Below, piece by piece: positions 7,798-16,550 of a DNA stretch of 64,000 bases. The DNA is from CATQHW01 sp965243545. Its GTDB lineage: Bacteria; Spirochaetota; Spirochaetia; SZUA-6; Bin103. Both the position numbers and the translations under genes were made by a program. The notes below the pieces were generated by a model. The model had not been told where the DNA came from and made no database searches. It worked only from the letters and a program-made list of their open reading frames with translations. The number at the start of each line of letters is the position of its first letter. The stretch's first letter is position 1. The DNA lies in the NCBI GenBank assembly GCA_965243545.1, contig OZ251573.1, positions 3,038,001 through 3,102,000 on the forward strand. The letters run 5' to 3'.

Positions 7798-8610
7798 TCA
7801 GTCCTGTCGAGCGATGGCGTCTTCGGCGCGGTCGGCCGGTTGGAAGCCGAGCACGCGGCGGGTGTGCTCGGCGTCGAGCCACCGGTACCGGTTGTCCGAC
7901 ACCCCATAGAAGATGCCGAAGCGCAACTCCGCCGGCGCGTTGACCGCCAGCTCCGTGACGGCGGCGATGTCGCGCTGGCTGCACCACAGCGCCCCGCCGG
8001 CCGCGCTCGGCGCGTCCTCGGCATTCACGCCGCCGATGCGCAGGCACAGACAGGAGAGGCCGTGACCGTCGGCGTAGGCGCGGCACAGACCTTCGCCCCA
8101 CACCTTGCTGGCCGAGTACGGCTCGGTCGGCCGCGTCGGGTCCAGGTGCGTGATCCGGCGGAAGCCGTCCGGCACGTCGTCGAAACGCCCTTCGCCGATC
8201 GCCTTGTACGGCTCGTCGAACTGGTAGCCCCAGTCGGTCATGACCGTGCTGGCGTAGACGATGCGGCGCACCCCTTGGCGGCGGCACGCCTCCAGCGCGT
8301 TGTAGGCGCCGGTCACGTTGCTGGGGACGATCACGTCTATCGGCGCCGCCGGGTCGGGAATCGCCCCCATGTGGACCACCACCTCCGCCCCGGCGAAGGC
8401 CCGCTCCAGCGCATCCGGGTCGGCAAGGTCGGCGCGCGTGAATCGTTCCGGCGGGCACGCGAGCGTCCGCCCGGGCGCCACCCGCGCCGACGCATCGTAG
8501 CGCCGGCCGCTCCCGGTCACGTAGTACCGCTCCGGCTGCGCGGCCAGATGCCGGTACACCACGTCCCCGATCAGGCCGCTGACTCCGGTCACGTGTACCT
8601 TGAGCGCCAT
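7798..8610 (-). CDS. NAD(P)-dependent epimerase/dehydratase (SDR superfamily)
   Basis: A 270-residue extended short-chain dehydrogenase. The N-terminal VTGVSGLIG is the GxxGxxG dinucleotide loop, the second strand ends with RADLADPDALERAF, then VVHMGA, and the catalytic pair is Y-S-A-S-K (YxxxK) near residue 165. The C-terminal part (LCLRIGGVNAED, later YRWLDAEHTRRVLGFQP) resembles uronate dehydrogenase and related sugar-acid enzymes, so the likely substrate is a sugar or sugar acid rather than a steroid or fatty acid. The substrate is not deducible. It starts 17 bases after the end of ilvD on the same strand and is probably co-transcribed, although a direct link to branched-chain amino-acid synthesis is not evident. 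Confidence 0.8.
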   Translation of the reverse strand: MALKVHVTGVSGLIGDVVYRHLAAQPERYYVTGSGRRYDASARVAPGRTLACPPERFTRADLADPDALERAFAGAEVVVHMGAIPDPAAPIDVIVPSNVTGAYNALEACRRQGVRRIVYASTVMTDWGYQFDEPYKAIGEGRFDDVPDGFRRITHLDPTRPTEPYSASKVWGEGLCRAYADGHGLSCLCLRIGGVNAEDAPSAAGGALWCSQRDIAAVTELAVNAPAELRFGIFYGVSDNRYRWLDAEHTRRVLGFQPADRAEDAIARQD

Positions 8611-8627
8611 AGCTCCAAGCCTCTCTT

Positions 8628-10307
8628 TCAGTGCGTGATCGCGCCCAGGCTGGCCGATGAGACCAGCCGCGCGTACTTGGCCAGCACGCCGCGCTGATAC
8701 GGGATCGGCCGTTCGGCCGGCCGCAGATCGCGCAGCCGCGACTCGATCTCCTGCTGCGTCAGGTCGACGTCGATCGTCTTGGCGTCCAGGTCGATGGTGA
8801 TGGCGTCGCCCTCCCGCACCGCGGCGATCGGTCCGCCGGTCTGCGCCTCCGGGGCGACGTGGCCCACCACGATGCCGTGACTGCCGCCGGAGAAGCGGCC
8901 GTCGGTGATCAGCGCCACGTCGCCGATCAGCCCGGCGCCGGCGATCGCCGAGGTGGGGGCCAGCATCTCGCGCATACCCGGTCCGCCGCGCGGCCCTTCG
9001 TAGCGGATCACCACCGTGTCGCCGGCGACGATCAAGCCGTCCAGGATGGCGCGCAGGGCGCTCTCCTCCTCGTCGAAGACCCGCGCCGGCCCGGTGTGGC
9101 GCCGCACGGAAACGCCGGAGCTCTTCAGCACCGCTCCCTCCGGCGCCAGGTTGCCCTTGATCACGCTGATCGGCCCGGTCGGCTTGACCGGCGCCGACAG
9201 CGGATAGATGACGTCCTGGCCGTCGAGATCGGCCCGCACCCCGGCCAGGTTCTCCGCCACCGTGCGTCCGTTCACGGTCAGGCAGCCGCCGTGCAGCAGT
9301 CCGGCGTCGAGCAGCAGCTTCATCACCGTCTGCACGCCGCCGGCGCGGTCCAGGTCGCGCATCACGTAGCGGCCCGCCGGCTTGAGGTCGGCGATGGTCG
9401 GCGTTGTGTCCGAAATGGCGTTGAACTCGTCGATCGACAGCGGCACCTCCGCCTCGTGCGCCAGCGCCAGCAGGTGCAGCACGGCGTTGGTCGACCCGCC
9501 GAGCGCCATCACCACCCGCATCGAGTTCTCAAACGCTTCGTGGGTCATGATCTGCCGCGGCGTGCGCCCGGCGCGCACCGCGTCCATCAGCGCCCGGCCG
9601 GCGCGCTCCATCTCCGCCGCCTTGCGGTCGTCGACCGCCGGGATCGACGCGTTGCCGGGCAGCGTCATGCCGATCGCCTCCATGGCCGACGCCATGGTGT
9701 TGGCGGTGTACATGCCGCCGCAGGCGCCGGGCCCCGGGCAGGCGGCGCACTCGATGCCGTGCCGCTCCTCCTCGTCGATGCGGCCGGCGCTGTAGGCGCC
9801 GACCGACTCGAACGCGGAGATGATGTCGACGTCGCGGCCGCGGTAGTTGCCCGGCAGGATGGTGCCGCCGTAGACGAAGATGCTCGGCACGTCCAGACGG
9901 GCCATCGGCATGACCGTGCCGGGGATGGTCTTGTCGCAACCGGCGACGCCCAGGATGGCGTCGAGCTGGTGGCCGCGGGTGACCAGCTCGATCGTGTCGG
10001 CGATCGTTTCGCGGCTCACCAACGAGCACTTCATCCCTTCGTGGCCCATCGCCTCGCCGTCGGTGACCACGAAGGTGTTGTAGCGCACCGGTACGCCGCC
10101 GCCGGCGCGCACCCCGGCCCGCGCCCGGTCGGCCAGGCCGTCCAGGTGCACGTTGCACGGCGTCACGTCGCTGCCGGCGCTGGCTATGCCGATGATCGGC
10201 TTGTCGAAGTCCCGGTCGGTAAAGCCGACCGCGCGCAGCATGGCCCGGTTGGGCGTGCGCTCCACGCCGGCGGTCATCGCCCGGCTGCGGACGTTCAGAT
10301 CGCTCAT
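8628..10307 (-). CDS. ilvD: Dihydroxy-acid dehydratase
   Basis: Converts 2,3-dihydroxy-3-methylbutanoate and its homologue to the 2-oxo acids in valine and isoleucine synthesis (also feeding leucine). About 559 residues from the ATG at 10307. Fe-S ligand motifs are visible: TPCNVH near the N-terminus, GCDKTIPG and the run ECAACPGPGACGGMYTANTM; the C-terminal domain has LITDGRFSGGSHG, the family signature. The start overlaps the leuD stop as ATGA, so I prefer it to an in-frame ATG 30 bases upstream. Translational coupling with leuD and leuC makes this a leucine/valine module. ilvC, ilvB and leuA are not in the window. Confidence 0.95.
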   Translation of the reverse strand: MSDLNVRSRAMTAGVERTPNRAMLRAVGFTDRDFDKPIIGIASAGSDVTPCNVHLDGLADRARAGVRAGGGVPVRYNTFVVTDGEAMGHEGMKCSLVSRETIADTIELVTRGHQLDAILGVAGCDKTIPGTVMPMARLDVPSIFVYGGTILPGNYRGRDVDIISAFESVGAYSAGRIDEEERHGIECAACPGPGACGGMYTANTMASAMEAIGMTLPGNASIPAVDDRKAAEMERAGRALMDAVRAGRTPRQIMTHEAFENSMRVVMALGGSTNAVLHLLALAHEAEVPLSIDEFNAISDTTPTIADLKPAGRYVMRDLDRAGGVQTVMKLLLDAGLLHGGCLTVNGRTVAENLAGVRADLDGQDVIYPLSAPVKPTGPISVIKGNLAPEGAVLKSSGVSVRRHTGPARVFDEEESALRAILDGLIVAGDTVVIRYEGPRGGPGMREMLAPTSAIAGAGLIGDVALITDGRFSGGSHGIVVGHVAPEAQTGGPIAAVREGDAITIDLDAKTIDVDLTQQEIESRLRDLRPAERPIPYQRGVLAKYARLVSSASLGAITH

Positions 10308-10930
10308 TCGCTCTCTCCGGTCGCCTGCCGCCGCCACCCCAGGTAGGGGATGCGCGCCGCGGCGGCGCCGATCCGTTCGCCGCCGGCCAGCAGCGCCGCC
10401 ATCGAATCCCAGGTCCCGGAGACCAGCGACCGGCGCGCCGCCGCCGGTATCTCGAGCGGATACTCATCGCCGCCCAGCGTGATCGAGGCGGCCTGCACGT
10501 CGACCCGCACCGGCGTTTCGGGGGCCGCCTCCAGACGGTCCTGCCACTCGCCGACCCGCTCGGAGGTGACCGCCGGCAGGCCGATCATCAGGCAGTTGCC
10601 GGCGAAGATCTCCGCGAACGAAGCGCCGACGATGGCCCGGATGCCGTACCGGTAGAGCGCCTGCGGCGCGTGCTCCCGCGACGACCCGCAGCCGAAGTTG
10701 CGGTTCACGAACAGCACCGAGGCGCCGGCGTAGCGCGCATCGTCGAGCGGATGGGCGGCGCCCGATTCGCCGGCGGCGATCCGTTCGTCCCGGAAGGCGT
10801 GTTCGCCCAGCCCCTCGAAGGTGACCGCCTTGAGGTACCGCGCCGGGATGATGCGGTCGGTGTCCACGTCGTCGCCGCGCACCGGCACGCCGGTTCCGCT
10901 GACCGCGGTGACGCGGGCGTCGGCGGCCAT
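10304..10930 (-). CDS. leuD: 3-isopropylmalate dehydratase small subunit
   Basis: Swivel-domain subunit of isopropylmalate isomerase, partner of LeuC. 208 residues, normal for the family. Recognisable motifs: VPVRGDDVDTDRIIPARYLK at residues about 14-33, FVNRNFGCGSSREHAPQAL (the active-site loop) and IVGASFAEIFAGNCLMIGLP. The ATG at 10930 shares one base with the leuC stop (TGATG), and the gene ends in an ATGA overlap with ilvD, so leuC-leuD-ilvD is a coupled block. Nothing unusual was seen. Confidence 0.95.
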   Translation of the reverse strand: MAADARVTAVSGTGVPVRGDDVDTDRIIPARYLKAVTFEGLGEHAFRDERIAAGESGAAHPLDDARYAGASVLFVNRNFGCGSSREHAPQALYRYGIRAIVGASFAEIFAGNCLMIGLPAVTSERVGEWQDRLEAAPETPVRVDVQAASITLGGDEYPLEIPAAARRSLVSGTWDSMAALLAGGERIGAAAARIPYLGWRRQATGESE

Positions 10931-12339
10931 CAGGCAGCCCCCAGCAGCTCGCGCACGTCGGTCACCCGGCCGTTGACCGCGGCGGCCGCCACCATGGCCG
11001 GACTCATCAGCAACGTCCGCCCCTGCGGCGATCCCTGCCGGCCGACGAAGTTGCGGTTCGACGACGAGGCCGACATCTGCGCGCCTTCCAGCTTGTCGGG
11101 ATTCATTGCCAGGCACATCGAGCAGCCGGCGCCGCGCCACTCGAACCCGGCCGACTCGAACACCTCGCGCAACCCCTCGTCGGCCGCCTGCCGGGCGATG
11201 CGGCGCGATCCGGGCACTACCAGCGCCTTGACGCCGGACTTGACCCGCCGCCCCTCCACCACGCGCGCCGCCTCGCGCAGGTCGGACAGGCGGCTGTTGG
11301 TGCAGGAGCCGATGAAGGCTACGTCGATCGGCGTGCCGGCCACCGGCGCGCCGGGGCGCAGCCGCATGTGGCCGAGCGCCGCCGCCATGCCGGCCCGCCG
11401 CTCTCCGGGAGCGCGCTCCGGGTCGGGGATGGTGTCGGTGACCGCGGCCGACTGGCCGGGGTTGGTGCCCCAGGTGACGACCGGTTCGATGTCCTCCGCC
11501 CGCAACGCCACCTGATCGTCGTAGACGGTGTCCGGGTCCGACGCGCACGACCGCCAGAACGCCGCCGCCCGCTGCCAGTCTTCCCCCGCCGGCGCCTCCG
11601 GGCGCCCGCGCAGGTAGTCGAACGTGGTCCGGTCGGGGTTGACGTAGCCGACCCGCGCGCCGCCCTCAATACTCATGTTGCAGATCGACATGCGGCCTTC
11701 CACGTCGAGCGCGTCGATGGTGGAGCCGGCGTACTCATAGGCGTAGCCGATGCCGCCCTTCACCCCCAGGGCGGCGATGATCGACAGGATCACGTCCTTG
11801 GCGTAGACGCCGGGGCCCAGATCGCCGTCGACGGTGATGCGGCGCAGCTTGGGCTTGCGCAAGGCCAGCGTCTGCGTGGCCAGCACGTCGCGCACCTGCG
11901 AGGTGCCGATGCCGAAGGCGATCGCCCCGAACGCGCCGTGGGTGGAGGTGTGCGAGTCGCCGCAGGCTATGGTCATGCCGGGCTGGGTGAGCCCGAGCTG
12001 CGGCCCGATCACGTGCACGATTCCCTGGTCGTCGTGGCCGAGCCCGTAGTAGCGGATGCCGTGCTCGGCCACGTTGCGCTCCAGGTGCTGCAGCATCTGC
12101 TCCGCCATCGGGTCGGCGAACGGCCGCTGCGCCGTGTCGGTCGGCACGATGTGGTCGACGGTGGCCACCGTGAGCTCCGGGTGACGGACGCGCAGGCCGC
12201 GCTCGCGCAGCATGGCGAACGCCTGCGGCGAGGTCACCTCGTGCACGAGATGGAGGCCGACGAAGACCTGCGTCTCGCCCGACGGCAGCTCCGCCACGCG
12301 GTGCAGGTCCCAGACCTTGTCCAGAAGGCTCCTTCCCAT
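10930..12339 (-). CDS. leuC: 3-isopropylmalate dehydratase large subunit
   Basis: Aconitase-family enzyme interconverting 2- and 3-isopropylmalate with LeuD in leucine synthesis. 469 residues, of the bacterial heterodimer type. The N-terminus GRSLLDKVWDLHRV and ACGDSHTSTHGAFGAIAFGI are signatures, and the 4Fe-4S ligands are Cys in FIGSCTNSRLSD and the paired Cys in GAGCSMCLAMNPD. The ATG at 12339 is preceded by GGAGC. It lies 26 bases after the end of the Ubl-E1-rhodanese gene, so sulphur and leucine genes may share a transcript. Confidence 0.96.
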   Translation of the reverse strand: MGRSLLDKVWDLHRVAELPSGETQVFVGLHLVHEVTSPQAFAMLRERGLRVRHPELTVATVDHIVPTDTAQRPFADPMAEQMLQHLERNVAEHGIRYYGLGHDDQGIVHVIGPQLGLTQPGMTIACGDSHTSTHGAFGAIAFGIGTSQVRDVLATQTLALRKPKLRRITVDGDLGPGVYAKDVILSIIAALGVKGGIGYAYEYAGSTIDALDVEGRMSICNMSIEGGARVGYVNPDRTTFDYLRGRPEAPAGEDWQRAAAFWRSCASDPDTVYDDQVALRAEDIEPVVTWGTNPGQSAAVTDTIPDPERAPGERRAGMAAALGHMRLRPGAPVAGTPIDVAFIGSCTNSRLSDLREAARVVEGRRVKSGVKALVVPGSRRIARQAADEGLREVFESAGFEWRGAGCSMCLAMNPDKLEGAQMSASSSNRNFVGRQGSPQGRTLLMSPAMVAAAAVNGRVTDVRELLGAA

Positions 12340-12365
12340 TCCGCAACGCTCCTTGGCGCCGTTCG

Positions 12366-13790
12366 TCAGTAGCTCGGCTGGTCGGGATCGATCTCCTCGA
12401 CCCAGGCGTCGATGCCGCCGGCCAAGTTGACCACGTCGGCGAACCCGCGCGAGCGCATCAGCTCGACCGCCTTGGCGCTACGGCCGCCCATCTTGCAGTG
12501 GATGACGTAGGAGTCGGCCGGCGACAGGTCGGCCAGCCGGTCCGGCAGGTCGCCGAGCGGGATGAGCTGCGCCGGTTCGATCCGGTTGATCTCATGCTCG
12601 AACGGCTCCCGCACGTCGATCAGGACCGTCTTCGATCCGTTCGAAAGGCGGCGCTCCAGCTCCCGCACGTCGATCTCCGGCACGCCGTCCTGCTCGGCGC
12701 CGCCGGACGGGATGCCGCAGAATTGCTCATAATCGATCAGCTCGGTGACCGTTGGCGCATCGCCGCAGACCGGGCAGTCCGCGTTGCGGCGCAGGCGCAG
12801 CTCCCGGAACGACAGTTTGAGCGCGTCGAACAACAGGTACCGGCCGCTGGCCGGGTCGCCGACGCCGAGCAACAGCTTGATCACCTCGTTCGCCTGCATG
12901 GCGCCGACGATGCCGGGCAGCACCCCGAACACGCCGCCCTCGGCGCACGACGGGACCAGCCCCGGCGGCGGCGGCTCCGCGTACAGGCAGCGGTAGCACG
13001 GTCCGCCGTCGTGGTTGAAGACCGACACCTGCCCCTCGAACCGGAAGATCGACCCGTAGACGTTGGGCTTGCCGGTGAGCACGCAGGCGTCGTTGACCAG
13101 GTAACGGGTGGGGAAGTTGTCGGTGCCGTCGGCGACGACGTCGTAGTCGCCGAAGATCGCCAGCGCGTTCTGCGAGGAGAGCTGCTGCGAGATGCGTTCG
13201 ATGCGGACGTGCGGGTTGAGGTCGCGCAGGCGCTCGGCGGCGGCGTCGAGCTTGGGCCGGCCCACGGCCGCCTCTCCGTACAGGATCTGCCGCTGCAGGT
13301 TGGTGCGGTCGACGACGTCGAACTCGACGATGCCGATGCGGCCCACGCCGGCGGCGGTGAGGTAGAGCGCCAGCGGCGAACCGAGGCCGCCGGCGCCGAT
13401 CAGCAGCGCCGAGCCGTCCTTGAGGCGCTGCTGCCCCTCCTGCCCCACCTCCGGCATGACGATATGGCGGCTGTAGCGCGCCAGCTCGTCGGTGGTGAGC
13501 GGTCCGGCGGCGGCGCCGCCTGCGATCGCCGGCACGATGGAGACTTTGTCCCCGTCGGCGACCGGCGTCGCCTCACCGTCGCGGTCGCGGATGCTGTCGT
13601 GGTTCACGTACACGTTGACGTAGCCCGGCACCGCGCCATCCGGGTTGAGCAGGTACTGCTTCAAGTCGGCGCTACGGGCGGCGACCTGGCCGAGCAGGTC
13701 GGCCACGTCGCGCGCGGCGCCGATGGTGACGGTCGTCTCCCCGTTCAGGAACTGGCGCAACGGCGTGGGAATGTCGACGGTTATGGCCAT
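12366..13790 (-). CDS. Ubl (CysO/MoaD-like) - E1 (MoeB/ThiF) - rhodanese fusion
   Basis: A 474-residue three-domain protein. Residues 1-92 are a ubiquitin-like sulphur carrier ending in VSIVPAIAGG, the di-glycine tail of CysO/MoaD/ThiS. Residues about 97-350 are an E1-like adenylyltransferase: RYSRHIVMPEVG, the nucleotide loop LLIGAGGLGSPL, DVVDRTNLQRQ, DNFPTRYLVND, and zinc pairs CYRC and CPVC. Residues about 375-474 are a rhodanese with active-site loop HCKMGGRS. E1-rhodanese fusions of MoeZ type are well known, but here the carrier is fused in front, so its Gly-Gly is internal and followed by AAAGPLTTDE. The JAMM protease gene 3 bases upstream and cysM beyond it suggest a CysO-type thiocarboxylate route to cysteine, with proteolytic release of the carrier. 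That processing is inference. Confidence 0.9.
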   Translation of the reverse strand: MAITVDIPTPLRQFLNGETTVTIGAARDVADLLGQVAARSADLKQYLLNPDGAVPGYVNVYVNHDSIRDRDGEATPVADGDKVSIVPAIAGGAAAGPLTTDELARYSRHIVMPEVGQEGQQRLKDGSALLIGAGGLGSPLALYLTAAGVGRIGIVEFDVVDRTNLQRQILYGEAAVGRPKLDAAAERLRDLNPHVRIERISQQLSSQNALAIFGDYDVVADGTDNFPTRYLVNDACVLTGKPNVYGSIFRFEGQVSVFNHDGGPCYRCLYAEPPPPGLVPSCAEGGVFGVLPGIVGAMQANEVIKLLLGVGDPASGRYLLFDALKLSFRELRLRRNADCPVCGDAPTVTELIDYEQFCGIPSGGAEQDGVPEIDVRELERRLSNGSKTVLIDVREPFEHEINRIEPAQLIPLGDLPDRLADLSPADSYVIHCKMGGRSAKAVELMRSRGFADVVNLAGGIDAWVEEIDPDQPSY

Positions 13791-13793
13791 GTA

Positions 13794-14225
13794 TCAATCC
13801 TTGAGGACGCGTATCGGCTCGCGGCGAAACGCGCTGCCGTCGCCGGCGAGCGCGAAGCAGCCGATCCCGCCGCGGTATTCCGCCCTCTCAATAGATACAA
13901 TGATATACAAGAACAGCGGCTGGGCAAAACGCAGATCGGTGGCGCTCGGCTCGGCCGGATGGTCGGGATGCGAGTGGTAGAAGCCGAGCAGCTCCACGCC
14001 GGCGGCGAGGGCATGCCGCTCGCACGCCAGGTAGTCGCGGTCGGCTACGTGGAAGCGCCGGCGGCGGTCCTGGTCCGAGTCGTTGTCGAGCGGCATGACC
14101 TGGGTCACGACCGGCCCGGACGGCGGGCGGTCGCCGAACAGCGCGCCCACGCACTCGTACGGGTAGGCGCGCTCGCCGGCGCGCGCCATCTCACGCAAAA
14201 GGGTCTGCGGGATCGTCGTCGTCAT
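13794..14225 (-). CDS. mec: JAMM/MPN+ zinc metalloprotease (Mec-like)
   Basis: A 143-residue single-domain JAMM protease. The catalytic Glu is in YECVG (about residue 24), and the zinc motif is H-S-H-P followed by DHPAEPSATD, an exact HxHx(7)SxxD. In Mycobacterium the homologue Mec releases cysteine from the CysO-Cys adduct; here the same role or cleavage of the fused Ubl precursor encoded 3 bases downstream is likely. I keep the ATG at 14225 because IPQTLLREMARAGERAYPYE matches the expected first helix, which gives a 35-base overlap with cysM. An ATG at 14189 would remove the overlap but also most of that helix. Confidence 0.88.
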   Translation of the reverse strand: MTTTIPQTLLREMARAGERAYPYECVGALFGDRPPSGPVVTQVMPLDNDSDQDRRRRFHVADRDYLACERHALAAGVELLGFYHSHPDHPAEPSATDLRFAQPLFLYIIVSIERAEYRGGIGCFALAGDGSAFRREPIRVLKD

Positions 14226-15150
14226 GGCGGGTCCAGAAGTCGTCGGCCAGGTACTTGAGCGAGTTGTCGGGGAAGACGGTCACCACCACCGCCCCCGGCC
14301 CCGCGGCGCGCGCGGTGCGGAGCGCGGCGGCCAGGTTGGCCGCCGACGACGGGCTGAGCGGAAAGCCGAGGCGGCGGCCGGCCGCCGCAGCATACCGGTA
14401 CGCCTCCGGGGTCGGGATCTCGATCGGGTCGGCGCAGAGCTCGGCGTCGTAGATCGCCGGCACGCGTTCAACCGTGGGCATGTGCTTCCAGCCTTCCAGG
14501 CCGTGCAGCGGCGAGTCGGGCTGCACGGCCGTGCAGCGCACTCCCTTGCCGCTCAGGAAGCGGGAGGCGCCCACGAACGTGCCGGCGGTGCCGAGGCCGG
14601 CGACGAAGTGGGTGACGCGCCGGCGGCTCTGCTCCCAGATCTCGGGGCCGGTGCCGTGGTAGTGCGCCTGCCAATTGGCAGGGTTGGCGTACTGGTCGGG
14701 GTGGTAGTAGCGCTCCGGGGCGGCGGCCACCAGGCGCTGCGCCTCCGCCTGCGCCCCGTCGGTCCCTTCCAGCGGGTCGGTGTAGGTGACCGCGGCGCCG
14801 AGCGTCGCCAGCAGCCGCTTCCGCTCCGGGGACGCGTTGGCCGGCATGATCACGTGCACGGGGACGCGCAACGCGGCGCCGATCGCGGCCAGCGCGATGC
14901 CGGTGTTGCCGCTGGTCGCCTCGATCAGGGTGCGGCCGGTCAGCAGGCCGGCGGTCAGCGCGTGCTCGATCATCCCCTTGGCGGCGCGGTCCTTCACCGA
15001 CCCGGTCGGATTGAAGTATTCGAGCTTGGCGTACACCTCCACGCCCGGAATGGCGTGCCGGACCGGCGCCAGCGGCGTGTTGCCGACCAGGTCGAGGGTC
15101 GCGCGGCCCGCATCCACGCGGCCCGGCGCCGCGCGCCCGGGATTCACCAT
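14191..15150 (-). CDS. cysM: PLP-dependent cysteine synthase
   Basis: A 319-residue fold-type II PLP enzyme. LVGNTPLAPV, then the PLP lysine in FNPTGSVKDRAAKGM, the substrate loop EATSGNTGIALA and the phosphate-binding glycine loop GLGTAGTFVG are all present. Homologues adjacent to CysO and Mec use O-phosphoserine and the protein thiocarboxylate as sulphur donor, and the same gene neighbours occur here, so CysM of the CysO type is likelier than the sulphide-using CysK. The start ATG at 15150 follows the E2 stop by 11 bases; the 3' end overlaps the mec gene. Confidence 0.93.
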   Translation of the reverse strand: MVNPGRAAPGRVDAGRATLDLVGNTPLAPVRHAIPGVEVYAKLEYFNPTGSVKDRAAKGMIEHALTAGLLTGRTLIEATSGNTGIALAAIGAALRVPVHVIMPANASPERKRLLATLGAAVTYTDPLEGTDGAQAEAQRLVAAAPERYYHPDQYANPANWQAHYHGTGPEIWEQSRRRVTHFVAGLGTAGTFVGASRFLSGKGVRCTAVQPDSPLHGLEGWKHMPTVERVPAIYDAELCADPIEIPTPEAYRYAAAAGRRLGFPLSPSSAANLAAALRTARAAGPGAVVVTVFPDNSLKYLADDFWTRHDDDDPADPFA

Positions 15151-15161
15151 GCTGGCAGGGC

Positions 15162-16550
15162 TCACAGGGCCAACAGCACGTCGAGCTCGGCGATGCGGGC
15201 GCAGAGCGTCTGCAGGAACCGCGCGGCCGGCGCGCCGTCGATCAGGCGGTGGTCGATGGTGAGCGACAGCGCGATCTGCCGCCCGACCGTCCGTTCGCCG
15301 GTGGGACGCCACGCCACGGCGCCGACGCCGAGGATGGCGGCCTGCGGCGGGTTGAGGATCGGCGTGAACGACTCCACGCCGAAGCTGCCCAGATTGCTCA
15401 CCGTGAACGTGCCGCCGGTCAGCTCCGCCGGCGTGATCGATCCGTCGCGGCAGCGTTCGGCCAAGCCGGCCGCGCACGCCGACAGCTCGCGGACGCGCAG
15501 GCCGGCGGCGTCGCGGATCACCGGCACCATCAGCACGCGCGGCGTGTCGACCGCGAACGCCAGGTGCACGGCGGCCGAACGGACGATCTCCAAGCCCCGC
15601 TCGCCGTCCCGGCAGGTGGCGTTGAGCTCCGGGTGCTCGGTGAGGGTCCGGGCCGCGGCGAACAGCAGCAGGTCGTTGAGCGTCACGTCGGCCATCTCGA
15701 ACTGCGGATCGGCGCTCTTGAAGGCGGCGCGGAGCTGCAGCAGCCGGGTCGCGTCCGCGTACGCGGTCATGGTGAGCTGCGCCGTGTCGCGCAACGACGC
15801 GTGCATCCGCTCGGCGACCAGCCGGCGCGCGCCGCGCACCGGAATCACCTGATCGGCGGCCGCCGGAGCGGGCGCGCCCCGCTCCGGGGTGGCCGCCGGC
15901 GCGGGCCGAGGCGCCGGCGCGGACCGGGGGGCCGGCTCGGCGACCGTCTGCGCCCCGGCGCCGGCGGCCACCACGTCGCGCTCGATGACGCGGCCGCCCG
16001 GCCCGGTGCCGGTCAGGCCGGCCAGCGGCACCGACAGCTGCGCGGCCCGTTTGCGCGCGCGCGGCGAGACCGCCGCGCGGCGCCGGCCGGCTTGGTCCGA
16101 GACGGCGGCCTGCGCCTCGGTTCCGGCGTCCGGGGCCTCCGGACCTGCGCCGGGCGCCTTGACGGCGGCCGGCGCCGGCGGGGCGGCCTGGGTTACCGGG
16201 GCGGCCGGTGCGGCCGGCCCGGCAGGCGCCGCGGGATCGGCAGCGTCCCGGCCGGCCGGGGCGCGCGGATCGGCGGCGGCATCGGCCGCGCCGGTCTCCT
16301 CAGCCTCAATCTCGTCCGGGCTGCCGACCAGGGCGATCGGTCCGTCCTCGGGTATCTCCGCCCCGGCGTCGAACAGCTTGGCCACCAGCACGCCGCCGGC
16401 CGGCGATTCGATCTCCACGGTCGCCTTGTCGGTCTCTACTTCGCAGATCGGCTGACCGGCGCTGACCGGATCGCCGATCTCCTTGCTCCAGGAGATGATG
16501 GTGCGGGTCTCGCCGGGCTGGGCGAGCGGCGGGCGGACCGGGACGGCCAT
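15162..16550 (-). CDS. Dihydrolipoamide acyltransferase (E2 of a 2-oxo acid dehydrogenase)
   Basis: 462 residues with the E2 layout. A lipoyl domain occupies 1-85 with the lipoylation lysine in EVETDKATVEIES, then a long Ala/Pro-rich linker, a peripheral subunit-binding domain at about 165-200 (VSPRARKRAAQL...GTGPGGRVIERDV) and a catalytic domain from about 240 ending with the DHRLIDG motif (HxxxDG). It transfers the acyl group to CoA, usually in the pyruvate dehydrogenase complex. No E1 or E3 genes are adjacent: the upstream neighbour is a PTS IIA protein (TGATG overlap) and the downstream one is cysM. Which oxo acid it serves cannot be told. lipA, which makes its cofactor, is at 34641-35522. 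Confidence 0.92.
   Translation of the reverse strand: MAVPVRPPLAQPGETRTIISWSKEIGDPVSAGQPICEVETDKATVEIESPAGGVLVAKLFDAGAEIPEDGPIALVGSPDEIEAEETGAADAAADPRAPAGRDAADPAAPAGPAAPAAPVTQAAPPAPAAVKAPGAGPEAPDAGTEAQAAVSDQAGRRRAAVSPRARKRAAQLSVPLAGLTGTGPGGRVIERDVVAAGAGAQTVAEPAPRSAPAPRPAPAATPERGAPAPAAADQVIPVRGARRLVAERMHASLRDTAQLTMTAYADATRLLQLRAAFKSADPQFEMADVTLNDLLLFAAARTLTEHPELNATCRDGERGLEIVRSAAVHLAFAVDTPRVLMVPVIRDAAGLRVRELSACAAGLAERCRDGSITPAELTGGTFTVSNLGSFGVESFTPILNPPQAAILGVGAVAWRPTGERTVGRQIALSLTIDHRLIDGAPAARFLQTLCARIAELDVLLAL

Noticed and set aside
8859..10346. A 495-codon plus-strand open frame opposite ilvD
   Set aside because: Antisense shadow of ilvD; low-complexity composition and no motif.
10670..11515. 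A 281-codon plus-strand frame spanning leuD and leuC
   Set aside because: Antisense to the coupled leuC-leuD pair; no motifs and atypical composition.
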